Source: Halobaculum roseum
GTDB lineage: Archaea > Halobacteriota > Halobacteria > Halobacteriales > Haloferacaceae
Length of the DNA stretch: 64,000 bases
Reading direction: 5' to 3'
Assembly: GCF_019880245.1 (NCBI RefSeq)
Contig: NZ_CP082286.1
Location: forward strand, 310,001 to 374,000
In this document: positions 51,096 through 58,992 of the stretch, in pieces
Numbering within the stretch: the first letter of the stretch is position 1
Layout of the letters: each line of letters starts with the position of its first letter
Program-made: the position numbers and the translations under genes
Notes under the pieces: generated by a model
Told to the model about the DNA's origin: nothing
Databases searched by the model: none
The model's input: only the letters and a program-made list of their open reading frames with translations

Positions 51096-52264
51096 GCGCC
51101 GGTCACCCCCTCGGCCTCGAACACGTGAACGACGGCCGCGCCGCCGGAGCCGCCGACGTTGTGCGTCAGTCCCCGCTCAGGGTCGTCGAGTTGGCGCTCG
51201 CCCGCACGACCGGTCAACTGGTCGAACGCCTCGACTGCCTGGCCGGCGCCGGTCGCGCCGATCGGGTGGCCCTTCGCCTTCAGCCCGCCGGAGGTGTTGA
51301 CCGGGAGGTCGCCGTCGGCGGCCGTGACGCCCTCCAGCGCGAGGTCGGCGGCCTCGCCCCGGTCACAGAAGCCGAGGTCCTCGTAGGCGAGCAGCTCGGC
51401 GATCGCGAAGCAGTCGTGCACCTCGGCGAAGTCGAGGTCGACCCGCGGGTCGGCGAGGCTCGCGCGGTCGTAGGCCGTCTCGGCGGCCGACTCGGTGGCG
51501 GGGATCGCGGTGTAGGTGTCGCGCTGAAACAGGCCGACGCGGTCGGAGACGGCGCCGACGCCGGCGACCCGGACGCGGTCGTCGAACGACCGGGCCGCCT
51601 CCTCGCCGGCGACCAGCACCGCCGCGGCGCCGTCGCTCGTCGGACAGCAGTGATACAGGGTGAGCGGGTCGGCGACGACGGCGGCCGTCTCGGCGTCCTC
51701 GATCGAACACTCGAAGCCGAGGTGCGCCTTCGGGTTGCGCGCGCCGTTGGCGTGGCTCTTGGCGGCGACCGCCGAGAGCGCCCGGCGGGGGGCGTCGTAC
51801 TCGCGGAGGTACGCGTCGGCCATCTGAGCGTACACCCCCGAGAACGTCGTCCCGGCCATGCGCTCCCACTCGGTCTCCCCGGAGACGCCCAGCCAGTACT
51901 TCGTCGCCTCGGCGGAGGCGTCCGTCATCACCTCGACCCCGCCGGCGAGCACGAGGTCCGCCATCCCGGACTCGACGGCCATCACGGCCTGGCGAAGGGC
52001 CGAGCCCGACGCGGCGCAGGCGTTCTCTACGCGCGTGCAGGGAACCCCGTGGAGCCCGACGTGCTCGGTGACGGCGGGGCCGGCGAGGCCGATCTGTCGG
52101 CCGCCGACCCCGAGCGTCCCGACGAACGCCTCGTCCACGTCCGTCGGCGTCAGATCCGTAGGCGTCGCGGCCTCGTACGCCTCGCGAAAGAGGGTCCGGT
52201 ACGTCTCCTCGGGGAACGAGCCGAACGGCGACTGGCCCGCCCCGACGATGTAGGCGTCGGTCAT
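51092..52264 (-). CDS. Acetyl-CoA acetyltransferase / thiolase (SCP2-like archaeal type)
   Basis: A 390-residue thiolase. The nucleophilic Cys is in 'RVENACAASGSALRQAVMAV' (about residue 85). The late motif is 'VNTSGGLKAKGHPIGATGAGQAVEAFDQL' and 'HNVGGSGGAAVVHVFE' ends the chain. It lacks the C-terminal second Cys motif of bacterial degradative thiolases, as SCP2-type archaeal members do. It is co-transcribed with the HMGCS-like/DUF35 fusion, whose start overlaps its stop. It probably forms or cleaves a 3-ketoacyl-CoA. Confidence 0.9.
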   Translation of the reverse strand: MTDAYIVGAGQSPFGSFPEETYRTLFREAYEAATPTDLTPTDVDEAFVGTLGVGGRQIGLAGPAVTEHVGLHGVPCTRVENACAASGSALRQAVMAVESGMADLVLAGGVEVMTDASAEATKYWLGVSGETEWERMAGTTFSGVYAQMADAYLREYDAPRRALSAVAAKSHANGARNPKAHLGFECSIEDAETAAVVADPLTLYHCCPTSDGAAAVLVAGEEAARSFDDRVRVAGVGAVSDRVGLFQRDTYTAIPATESAAETAYDRASLADPRVDLDFAEVHDCFAIAELLAYEDLGFCDRGEAADLALEGVTAADGDLPVNTSGGLKAKGHPIGATGAGQAVEAFDQLTGRAGERQLDDPERGLTHNVGGSGGAAVVHVFEAEGVTGA

Positions 52265-52593
52265 GGCGGAGACCGGCCCCGCGTCGTGGTAAGTGTTGCC
52301 GGTCGCCGACCGACGCCGAGCCGTGGGCGGCAGACCCGGAGCCGGCGGCAGGACGAACCGGACGGGAACGGACAGTGTGAACGAGTACCGAACGATTTTT
52401 AACTATGATCTCCCCCTGGTATGACCGATACGAAACACCCTGTTTCCGGCGTTTTCGGGCTCATGGCGGCGTGAGAACCCCATGCACATCAGCGAAACGT
52501 TTATATACTTTTCGTTCGTAACGAGTAGTAAGGACGACACGGTCGGAGGTCGATTTTTTCGCCTTCGGTCCGCCGTCGATCCGGGAGCACACC
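52265..52593. other. Divergent region thiolase / tfb with tfb promoter and possible micro-frame
   Basis: Near the thiolase end is a weak minus-strand TATA (ACTTACCAC, about 52289-52297). On the plus strand GATTTTTAAC (52394-52403) precedes an ATG at 52421 that opens an 17-codon frame (MTDTKHPVSGVFGLMAA) ending at 52474; the spacing is a little short for a leaderless start. The strong tfb promoter follows at 52493-52508. Confidence 0.45.
52493..52508 (+). promoter_or_regulatory. BRE and TATA box of tfb
   Basis: CGAAACG (52493-52499) directly precedes TTTATATA (52501-52508), a near-perfect archaeal BRE-TATA pair. The start site would be near 52530, leaving an unusually long leader of about 65 bases before the ATG at 52594. 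The leader contains GGAGG (52547-52551) and a T6 run. Confidence 0.7.
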
Positions 52594-53604
52594 ATGAGCG
52601 AGTCAGAAACCACCATCAGTAGTTACACGCGAGACGAAAGGGAGTCAGACGAACGAACCGAGGAGAGCGAATCCGTCCGCGTCTGCCCCGAGTGCGGCGG
52701 CAGCGTCGTCGCCGACGAGGAGCACGGGGAGACCGTCTGTACCGACTGCGGGCTCGTCCTCGAGGAGGACGCCATCGACCGCGGTCCCGAGTGGCGGTCG
52801 TTCGACCGCGAGGGAGAGAGCAAATCGCGCGTCGGCGCCCCGACGACGAAGATGATGCACGACAACGGCCTGTCGACCAACATCGGCTGGCAGAACAAGG
52901 ACGCCTACGGGAACACGCTCTCTGCCGAGCGACGCCAGCAGATGCAGCGCCTGCGCACCTGGCACGAGCGCTTCCGCACGCGCGACTCGAAGGAGCGCAA
53001 CCTCAAGCAGGCGCTCGGCGAGATCGACCGCATGGCGAGCGCCCTCGGGCTGCCCGAGAACGTCCGCGAGACCGCCTCGGTCATCTACCGCCGCGCGCTC
53101 TCGGAGGACCTCCTCCCGGGCCGGTCCATCGAGGGGGTCGCCTCGGCGAGCCTGTACGCGGCCGCCCGCCAGGCGAACACCCCGCGCTCGCTCGACGAGC
53201 TGACGGCCGTGTCGCGGGTCGACCGGATGGAGCTCACCCGGACGTACCGCTACATCGTCCGCGAGCTGAAGCTGGAGGTCGCGCCCGCGGACCCCGCCCA
53301 GTACCTCGCGCGGTTCGCCTCCGAGCTCGGGCTCTCCGACGAGGGCGAGTGGCGCGCTCGCGGGCTGTTGAAGACGGCCGAGGAAGCCGGCGTCACCAGC
53401 GGGAAGTCCCCGGTCGGGCTCGCCGCCGCGGCCGTCTACGCCGCCTCGCTGCTCACCAACGAGGCGCTCACCCAGAGCCAGGTGAGCGATGTCGCGGGCG
53501 TCAGCGAGGTGACCATCCGGAACCGCTACAAGGAGCTGCTCGATGCGGCCGAGACCGCCGAGGGAACCCCCGGCGCGGGCGACCGTAGCCCCGCCGGCGC
53601 CTGA
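52594..53604 (+). CDS. tfb: Transcription initiation factor IIB (TFB)
   Basis: A 336-residue TFB. The zinc ribbon is 'VCPECGGSVVADEEHGETVCTDCGLVLEEDAID' (about residues 29-61). The B-finger/linker is 'RGPEWRSFDREGESKSRVGAPTTKMMHDNGLSTNIGW', and two cyclin repeats include 'LPENVRETASVIYRRALSEDLLPGRSIEGVASASLYAAARQ' and 'GKSPVGLAAAAVYAASLLTNEALTQSQVSDVAGVSEVTIRNRYKEL', with the BRE-reading helix-turn-helix in the second. It bridges TBP and RNA polymerase. Haloarchaea encode several TFBs; which paralogue this is cannot be told here. Confidence 0.97.
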   Translation: MSESETTISSYTRDERESDERTEESESVRVCPECGGSVVADEEHGETVCTDCGLVLEEDAIDRGPEWRSFDREGESKSRVGAPTTKMMHDNGLSTNIGWQNKDAYGNTLSAERRQQMQRLRTWHERFRTRDSKERNLKQALGEIDRMASALGLPENVRETASVIYRRALSEDLLPGRSIEGVASASLYAAARQANTPRSLDELTAVSRVDRMELTRTYRYIVRELKLEVAPADPAQYLARFASELGLSDEGEWRARGLLKTAEEAGVTSGKSPVGLAAAAVYAASLLTNEALTQSQVSDVAGVSEVTIRNRYKELLDAAETAEGTPGAGDRSPAGA

Positions 53605-53747
53605 TCCCGCCGCTCCCGTCGACGGTCGACACCCCGATCTCTGCGATTCCGTTCTGTTGTCCTGTTCGGCTTCACGAACCTGAGCCACGGCCGACGCGTG
53701 AAACCGCCCGCAAGGATTTATTGGGCCGCCGGGCGAGGGGACCGCGT

Positions 53748-53927
53748 ATGGTGGAGGCCTTCGTCCGACTGCTGTGTCCCGAGTGCTCGAAAGACTGGGA
53801 AGAGGCGCCCACCGACCTCCCGAACCACAGGGAGAACTTCTCGTGTCCCTCGTGTCACGCGACGCGGCGGCTCGCGGAGTTCATGCGGACCGAACGGGAC
53901 CTCGACGCTGTTAAACAGTTCGAGTGA
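53748..53927 (+). CDS. Small zinc-ribbon protein, 59 residues
   Basis: 'MVEAFVRLLCPECSKDWEEAPTDLPNHRENFSCPSCHATRRLAEFMRTERDLDAVKQFE'-type chain with Cys pairs CPEC and CPSC about 24 residues apart, followed by an amphipathic helix. It is a conserved haloarchaeal family (DUF7836-like, as I recall). A TATA-like GATTTATTGG at 53715-53724 is about 28 bases before the ATG at 53748, so the mRNA is leaderless. The upstream alternative start at 53721 would lie inside the promoter. It is convergent with aIF2-beta. The role is unknown, perhaps nucleic-acid binding. Confidence 0.8.
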   Translation: MVEAFVRLLCPECSKDWEEAPTDLPNHRENFSCPSCHATRRLAEFMRTERDLDAVKQFE

Positions 53928-53962
53928 GCGTCGCAGACGCCCCGGGCGTCGCAGCGGCGTGA

Positions 53963-54367
53963 CTACCGTCCCAGGCTGGAGATCGCGCCACAGGCGTCGC
54001 ACTTGAGCACGTCCGTGCCGCCCTGCTCGACGATACGCGTGTCCGGGAGTCCGCACTCCGAGCAGATGACGTACCCCTCGGTGTACGCCTCCACGGCGTC
54101 GGCGACACGGCCCTGCTTGAAATCGCCCGTGAGGCGCGCACGCCCGGACTCGTCGATGCGCGCGGCCGTCCCGAGTTCGTCCTGAAGGAACTTCAACAGC
54201 GCCGACTCCTCGCGGTTCAGCGTGTCGACCAGTTCCTGAAAGTTCTCGACGACGGTGACGTTCCCCTCCGGCCGGACGACCGGGTCCGGAACCTCGAACC
54301 GCGAGCCGCGCTCGTCAATGTCGGGCGTCTCCTCGATCGCGCGGTCTAACATGTCGTCGTACTCCAT
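53963..54367 (-). CDS. eif2b: Translation initiation factor aIF2 subunit beta
   Basis: A 134-residue protein starting MEYDDMLDRAIEETPDIDERGSRFEVPDP. The central alpha/beta domain carries 'NFQELVDTLNREESALLKFLQDELGTAARIDESGRARLTGDF'. The C-terminal zinc ribbon has 'CSECGLPDTRIVEQGGTDVLKCDACGA'. It is the small subunit of the aIF2 trimer that brings initiator tRNA to the small ribosomal subunit. The ATG at 54365-54367 gives the family length; the extension to 54520 has no homologous character. Confidence 0.95.
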   Translation of the reverse strand: MEYDDMLDRAIEETPDIDERGSRFEVPDPVVRPEGNVTVVENFQELVDTLNREESALLKFLQDELGTAARIDESGRARLTGDFKQGRVADAVEAYTEGYVICSECGLPDTRIVEQGGTDVLKCDACGAISSLGR

Positions 54368-54621
54368 ACACGCCCGTAGGCGCGCGCCGGCCCAAAAAAC
54401 GTTCGTGGCCCGCCGAGCGTCCGCTCGCCGCGAGGACGGCGTCCGCGCGAGACCGAAATCGGCCGGGAATCGGGCCCGTTTCCCGCCGAGACGGCCGAAA
54501 CGAACCTTCCGAATTCTCAATTTCTAGACTCGTCCGCTCGACCCACCTAAATCCGTCGAGGACCGTGCTAACGAGCCTCAAGATAAGTCTTTAACCCTTG
54601 GGTCGCAACCCGGATTCGTCC

Positions 54622-54864
54622 ATGAAGAAGCAGGAGCTCATTCACCTGCACGGCCTTCTCAGCGAGGTACGCAGCGAGTACGAGCAGTGGGGCACAGATC
54701 TCGACCTGACCGAGTACCAGGAACTCGGCGTCAAACCGACATCGATCCACCGATCGAAGACGGACCACAAGGCGGCCGTGTTCAAGCTGGCGTCCGGAAT
54801 CACGTCCTCCGCCGAGGAGACGACCGAGGCCGAGGCCGAGACCGTCGCGCCTCGCGCCGACTGA
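54622..54864 (+). CDS. UPF0058 family protein
   Basis: An 80-residue protein, 'MKKQELIHLHGLLSEVRSEYEQWGTDLDLTEYQELGVKPTSIHRSKTDHKAAVFKLASGI...'. The conserved 'ELIHLHGLL' and 'PTSIHRSKTDHKAAVF' with several His are the family signature and suggest metal binding. A TATA-like TCTTTAACC at about 54587-54595 precedes the ATG by roughly 30 bases. The family is widespread in Euryarchaeota with no assigned function. The 254-base gap to aIF2-beta contains the two divergent promoters only. Confidence 0.88.
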   Translation: MKKQELIHLHGLLSEVRSEYEQWGTDLDLTEYQELGVKPTSIHRSKTDHKAAVFKLASGITSSAEETTEAEAETVAPRAD

Positions 54865-54986
54865 AGTCGGGCACTTACTCCCCCGCAACGACCGACCGTC
54901 CGACAGCGGCGGCGCCGGGTCGGTTCCATCCGGTACCACACGCGATGACCGCGAGCGACGCCCGAGACGTGGCGTCGAGGGTCGCC

Positions 54987-55529
54987 TCAGCGTTCGTCCT
55001 CGACCATCTCCTCGAACTCCGGGAGCAAGTCGTCCTCCCCGTCGCCCTCGGCGTCCGGGTCACCGTTGTCGGACCCGCCCGACCCGTCGCCGTCGCGTCC
55101 GCCGTCTCGGTCGTCCCCCCGATCGTGGTTACTGCCGCCGTCGCCGCCGTCCCCGCCCTCGCCCCCGTTGCCGTGGTTGCCGTGGTCCTCGCCGTCCTCC
55201 AGCGGCTCGACGCGCAGGACCTTGAGCGGGATGTCGTGGAGTCGTTGGCCGATCTCCTTGCGGGCGATCCGCGCCGCGTGTTCCTCCCGTTCCACGTTGA
55301 ACACGGACATCTCCAGCTCCAGCGCCACCAGCGCCTCGTCGGCGGCGACGAACGCCGGCGGCAACTGTTCGCCGTCGGGCGACGTGCGCGTGCCCATCGA
55401 GATCTCGACGTAGTTGAGGTCGGGGTTGAGCATCTCCCCCGTCTTCGAGATCGCGATGCGGACCGCCTCGTCGGTCGTCTCGACGTCGTACACCGGCACC
55501 GCGGCCTCGACGACGACCCTACAGTCCAT
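54987..55529 (-). CDS. DUF555/UPF0212 family protein with long acidic Gly/Asp tail
   Basis: A 180-residue protein. The first 115 residues are the conserved domain ('MDCRVVVEAAVPVYDVETTDEAVRIAISKTGEMLNPDLNYVEISMG...'). After 'IPLKVLRVEPLE' comes a low-complexity tail rich in Gly, Asp, Asn and His ('DHGNHGNGGEGGDGGDGG...') of about 60 residues, ending in an acidic stretch 'DLLPEFEEMVEDER'. The domain is archaeal and of unknown function. The start at 55527-55529 is preferred over an ATG at 55554-55556, which adds nine residues. Confidence 0.82.
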   Translation of the reverse strand: MDCRVVVEAAVPVYDVETTDEAVRIAISKTGEMLNPDLNYVEISMGTRTSPDGEQLPPAFVAADEALVALELEMSVFNVEREEHAARIARKEIGQRLHDIPLKVLRVEPLEDGEDHGNHGNGGEGGDGGDGGSNHDRGDDRDGGRDGDGSGGSDNGDPDAEGDGEDDLLPEFEEMVEDER

Positions 55530-55582
55530 GTCAGATAGTACCACTGGCTCGGGCATGAATGTTCGGCCGGCCCGGAGTGAGA

Positions 55583-55608
55583 AACGACTAATAGCCAGTA
55601 ATATTACT
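55583..55608 (+). promoter_or_regulatory. Promoter and palindromic candidate operator of thi4
   Basis: A TATA-like GACTAATAG (55586-55594) lies about 29 bases before the ATG at 55619. The perfect 12-base palindrome AGTAATATTACT (55597-55608) sits between the TATA box and the start, where a bound repressor would block initiation. Haloarchaeal thiamine genes are known to have ThiN-domain repressors (ThiR); this palindrome is a candidate site for one. Confidence 0.5.
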
Positions 55609-55618
55609 AGGTAGTCGC

Positions 55619-56548
55619 ATGCAGTTCGACGGCTTCACCGACGCGAGCGAGGCACAGGTCACCCGAGCCATCGGCGACTCATGGCACGGGGAGTTCATGG
55701 ACGGCACGGAGACGGAGGTCATCGTGATCGGCGGCGGTCCCTCGGGGCTCACCGCCGCGAAGGAGCTGGCCGAGCGCGGGGTCGACGTGACCGTCGTCGA
55801 GAAGAACAACTACCTCGGTGGCGGCTTCTGGCTCGGCGGCTTCCTGATGAACAAGCTCACCGTGCGCGAGCCGGCCGACCGGATCCTCGACGAGCTCGGC
55901 GTCCCGTACGAGGAGAGCGACGAGGCGTCCGGCCTCCACGTCGCGGACGCCCCGCACTGTTCGTCGGCGCTGATCGAGGCCGCGTGTGCCGCCGGCGCGC
56001 GGATCCAGAACATGACCGAGTTCACCGACGTGGTGGTTCGGGAGGACCACCGCGTCGCCGGCGCCGTGGTGAACTGGACGCCGGTCCACTCGCTTCCGCG
56101 CGAGTTGACCTGCGTTGACCCGATCGCCGTCGAGTCCGACCTCGTCATCGACGCGACGGGCCACGAGGCGGTCGTCGTCTCGAAGCTCCACGAGCGCGGC
56201 GTCATCGACGCCCCGGGGATCGGGCACGCAGGCGAGCACAACACCGGGATGGACGGGACCGCCGACGGGGAGTACGGCGCCCCCGGCCACGACTCGCCGG
56301 GTCACGACTCGATGTGGGTCTCCGACAGCGAGGACAAGGTCGTCGAGGAGACCGGCGTCGTCCACGACGGCCTGATCGCCGCCGGCCTCGCGACCGCGAC
56401 GACCCACGGGCTCACCCGGATGGGGCCGACCTTCGGCGCGATGCTCGTCTCGGGCAAGCGTGCGGCCGAGGTCGCGCTCGAGGAACTCGGCGTGGACGCC
56501 TCCCCGGTCGAACTCGGCGGGTCGACCCCGGCCCCGGCGGACGACTAA
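55619..56548 (+). CDS. thi4: Thiamine thiazole synthase Thi4 (Cys-type)
   Basis: A 309-residue flavoprotein-like enzyme. The dinucleotide fold is '[48 protein letters not shown]'. '[22 protein letters not shown]' contains Cys165, the same number as the active-site Cys described for Haloferax volcanii Thi4. The C-terminus has '[24 protein letters not shown]'. It makes the ADP-thiazole precursor of thiamine; Cys-type enzymes use their own Cys as sulfur donor, while His-type use sulfide. thiDN follows after three bases. Confidence 0.94.
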   Translation: MQFDGFTDASEAQVTRAIGDSWHGEFMDGTETEVIVIGGGPSGLTAAKELAERGVDVTVVEKNNYLGGGFWLGGFLMNKLTVREPADRILDELGVPYEESDEASGLHVADAPHCSSALIEAACAAGARIQNMTEFTDVVVREDHRVAGAVVNWTPVHSLPRELTCVDPIAVESDLVIDATGHEAVVVSKLHERGVIDAPGIGHAGEHNTGMDGTADGEYGAPGHDSPGHDSMWVSDSEDKVVEETGVVHDGLIAAGLATATTHGLTRMGPTFGAMLVSGKRAAEVALEELGVDASPVELGGSTPAPADD

Positions 56549-56551
56549 GCC

Positions 56552-57937
56552 GTGGCCGACCCCACGGCCCCGAACCGCGCCGGCGACCCGCCGGCGACCC
56601 CGCCGGTCGCGCTGACGGTCGCCGGCACCGACAGCGGCGGCGGCGCCGGCGTCGCCGCCGACCTCAAGGCGATGGCCGCCCGCGGCGCGTTCGGCGCGGC
56701 CGCCGTCACCGCCGTCACGGCACAGAACACCGGCGGCGTCGACTCGGCGCATCCGGTACCGCCCGGGGAGGTCGCCGCCCAGATCCGCGCGGTCGTCTCG
56801 GATCTCCCGGTCGCGGCCGCCAAGACGGGGATGCTCGGCGACGCCGAGTGCGTCGAGGCGGTCGCCGAGGCACTCCCCGAATCGCTTCCGCTGGTGGTGG
56901 ATCCCGTGGTCGTCGCCGCCTCGGGTGCCCGGCTGCTCGACGAGTCTGGCGTCGAGGCCCTCCGCGAGCGCCTGCTCGACCGCGCGACCGTCGTCACCCC
57001 GAACGCACCCGAGGCGGAGCTGCTGACCGGGCGGGAGGTGGCGACGCCCCCGGACGCGCTGGCGGCCGCCCGTGACCTTCGGTCGGCCGGTGCCGAGGCG
57101 GCCCTCGTGACGGGCGGCCACCTCGACCCGGGGCCGGGTGACGGCGTCGTCGACGCGTTCGCGGGTCCCGAAGGGACCGCGCGCTTCGAGCGCGACCGCG
57201 TGGACACGGAGGCGACCCACGGCACCGGCTGCACGCTTTCGGCGGCGATCGCGGCCGAGCTCGCCGACAGCGCGTCGCCGCGGGCGGCGGTCGCCGCCGC
57301 GGAGTCGTACCTCGACCGAACCCTCCCGCGGGGGCTCCCCTACGGGGACGGTCGGGGCCCGGTGAACCACCTCGGCGCGACGCGGACCGACGCCGCGACG
57401 CCCGCCGCCGCCGCCCGACTCCGGGAGGCGGTCGGCCGGCTCGAACGCGCCGGGCCGGCGGTCGCCGACGCGGTCCCCGAGGTGGGGACGAACGTCGCGG
57501 CGTCGCCCGCCGGAGCGCGCCAGCCCGACGAGGTTGTCGCCGTCGAGGGACGCCTCCGAGCGACGGGTGAGGGGGTACGCGCCGCCGGCGGCGTCGCCCG
57601 CGGCGCCTCGGACCACCTCGCGCGCCTGTTGTGTGGCGTCCGCGAGGTCGACCCCGGGGCGCGCGCGGTCGCGAACGTCCGGCCGACCGAGGCGGCCGTC
57701 GACCGGCTCGCGGAACTCGGCGACGTGGTCCGCGTCGACCGACGCGAGGAGCCGGCGGACGCCCCCGGGACGATGGACTGGACGGCCGTGACGGCGATGG
57801 CCGACAGGGCGCGCGCGCCGGTCGCGATCGTCGACGACGGCGCCCACGGCAAGGAACCGATGGCGCGGGTGTTCGGGGACTCGGCCGCGACGGTGGTCGA
57901 TCGAGTGCTCGTCGCCGCCGGCGTCGACGGCGACTGA
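56552..57937 (+). CDS. thiDN: Bifunctional HMP/HMP-P kinase and thiamine-phosphate synthase (ThiD-ThiN)
   Basis: A 461-residue fusion starting at GTG 56552. The ThiD part has 'ALTVAGTDSGGGAGVAADLKAMAARGAFGAAAVTAVTAQNT', 'AAKTGMLGDAE', 'VVDPVVVAASGARLL' and the kinase base region 'DTEATHGTGCTLSAAIAAEL'. From about residue 285 comes the ThiN domain ('VPEVGTNVAASPAGARQPDEVVAVEGRL', 'DHLARLLCGVREVDPGARAVANVRPT', 'IVDDGAHGKEPMARVFGDSA'). It phosphorylates hydroxymethylpyrimidine and joins it to the thiazole from Thi4, so the two genes cover the thiazole and coupling steps. Confidence 0.94.
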   Translation: MADPTAPNRAGDPPATPPVALTVAGTDSGGGAGVAADLKAMAARGAFGAAAVTAVTAQNTGGVDSAHPVPPGEVAAQIRAVVSDLPVAAAKTGMLGDAECVEAVAEALPESLPLVVDPVVVAASGARLLDESGVEALRERLLDRATVVTPNAPEAELLTGREVATPPDALAAARDLRSAGAEAALVTGGHLDPGPGDGVVDAFAGPEGTARFERDRVDTEATHGTGCTLSAAIAAELADSASPRAAVAAAESYLDRTLPRGLPYGDGRGPVNHLGATRTDAATPAAAARLREAVGRLERAGPAVADAVPEVGTNVAASPAGARQPDEVVAVEGRLRATGEGVRAAGGVARGASDHLARLLCGVREVDPGARAVANVRPTEAAVDRLAELGDVVRVDRREEPADAPGTMDWTAVTAMADRARAPVAIVDDGAHGKEPMARVFGDSAATVVDRVLVAAGVDGD

Positions 57938-57961
57938 GTTCGAATCGTCGGCCGCCGGCAG

Positions 57962-58891
57962 CTACTCCCCGCCGGCGCGCAGGTAGTAGAAGACGTAGGT
58001 CTGCGCGTAGCCGGCGTACTCGCCGCCGAAGCGCTCCCGGATCGCGCGGCTCGTCTCCGTGTAGCCGCCGGCGTCGCATTCGGGGTAGTAGTCCGCGATC
58101 GCGGTCCGGATCCAGGTGTCCAGGGGAACCGCCTCCAAGAAGTCCAGCGAGAACAGCAAGACGCAGTCTGCCACCTTCTCGCCGACGCCGACGAATTGCG
58201 TCAGGTACTCTCGGGCGTCCTCGTATGCCATGTCGCGGGCGGCGGCCGGGTCGGCCTCGCCGTGTTCACGGCTCTCGTCGCCGGCGACCATCTCGGCGGT
58301 GCGCTGGACGTACGGCGCGCGATAGCCCAACGAGAGGTCGCGCAGTTCGTCCTCGGTGCGCGCGGCGAGCTGCTCGGGCGTCGGGAACGCGTGGAGCGTT
58401 CGGCCGTCGAACTCGACCGGGTCGCCGAACTGTTCGGCCATGTCCATCTGCATCCCGTGGATCCGGCCGACGCGCATCTGCGCCGAGCAGATGAACGAGA
58501 TCAGACAGGCGAACGGCGGGTCGCGGACGAGTCGCATCCCGCGGTACCGCTCGTACGCCCGGTTCAACAGGGGCAGATCCGGCGTCGAATCGAGGATCCC
58601 GTCGAGGTCGTCGTCCAGGCGAAGGAGGTGCGTGAGGATCGGGACCGCGTCGGTCGTCGACTCCCACTCCAGCCGCCCGTCGGTCTGGCGGACGCGGACG
58701 ACGGCGCGCTCGTCGCTGACGCCCGCTATCGGGGGGACGACCGTCTCGTACCAGTGGTCGCCGCCGTGGGCGGACATCGTCCCGTACATGTTCCCGTCCG
58801 CGCGGTCCCACAGGTACGTCTGACCGCTCTCGACGGTCGCCTGCAGGTCGAACGGGCCGACCGATTCGAGGGGAATGGCCCCGGTCTCCAT
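57962..58891 (-). CDS. HhH-GPD DNA glycosylase (OGG1-like 8-oxoguanine glycosylase)
   Basis: A 309-residue protein. The helix-hairpin-helix and catalytic stretch is 'LTQFVGVGEKVADCVLLFSLDFLEAVPLDTWIRTAI', containing the Lys after the hairpin (VGEK) and the Asp (PLDTW) expected of a bifunctional OGG1-type glycosylase. The N-terminal beta domain ('FDLQATVESGQTYLWDRADGNMYG') matches the OGG N-domain. 'LISFICSAQMRVGRIHGMQMDMAEQFG' corresponds to the OGG1 helix that has Asn in most relatives. It removes oxidised purines. Start at ATG 58889-58891. AlkA-like specificity cannot be excluded. Confidence 0.87.
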   Translation of the reverse strand: METGAIPLESVGPFDLQATVESGQTYLWDRADGNMYGTMSAHGGDHWYETVVPPIAGVSDERAVVRVRQTDGRLEWESTTDAVPILTHLLRLDDDLDGILDSTPDLPLLNRAYERYRGMRLVRDPPFACLISFICSAQMRVGRIHGMQMDMAEQFGDPVEFDGRTLHAFPTPEQLAARTEDELRDLSLGYRAPYVQRTAEMVAGDESREHGEADPAAARDMAYEDAREYLTQFVGVGEKVADCVLLFSLDFLEAVPLDTWIRTAIADYYPECDAGGYTETSRAIRERFGGEYAGYAQTYVFYYLRAGGE

Positions 58892-58992
58892 TGGGGATCA
58901 CCAGCACCGCCAGCGGGTTCCGGGTTACGGTTCCGGCGGGCCGCGGGCGAGTCGGCGGGCCGAGCGTCCGGGGTCACCCCTCGTCTCCGGGG

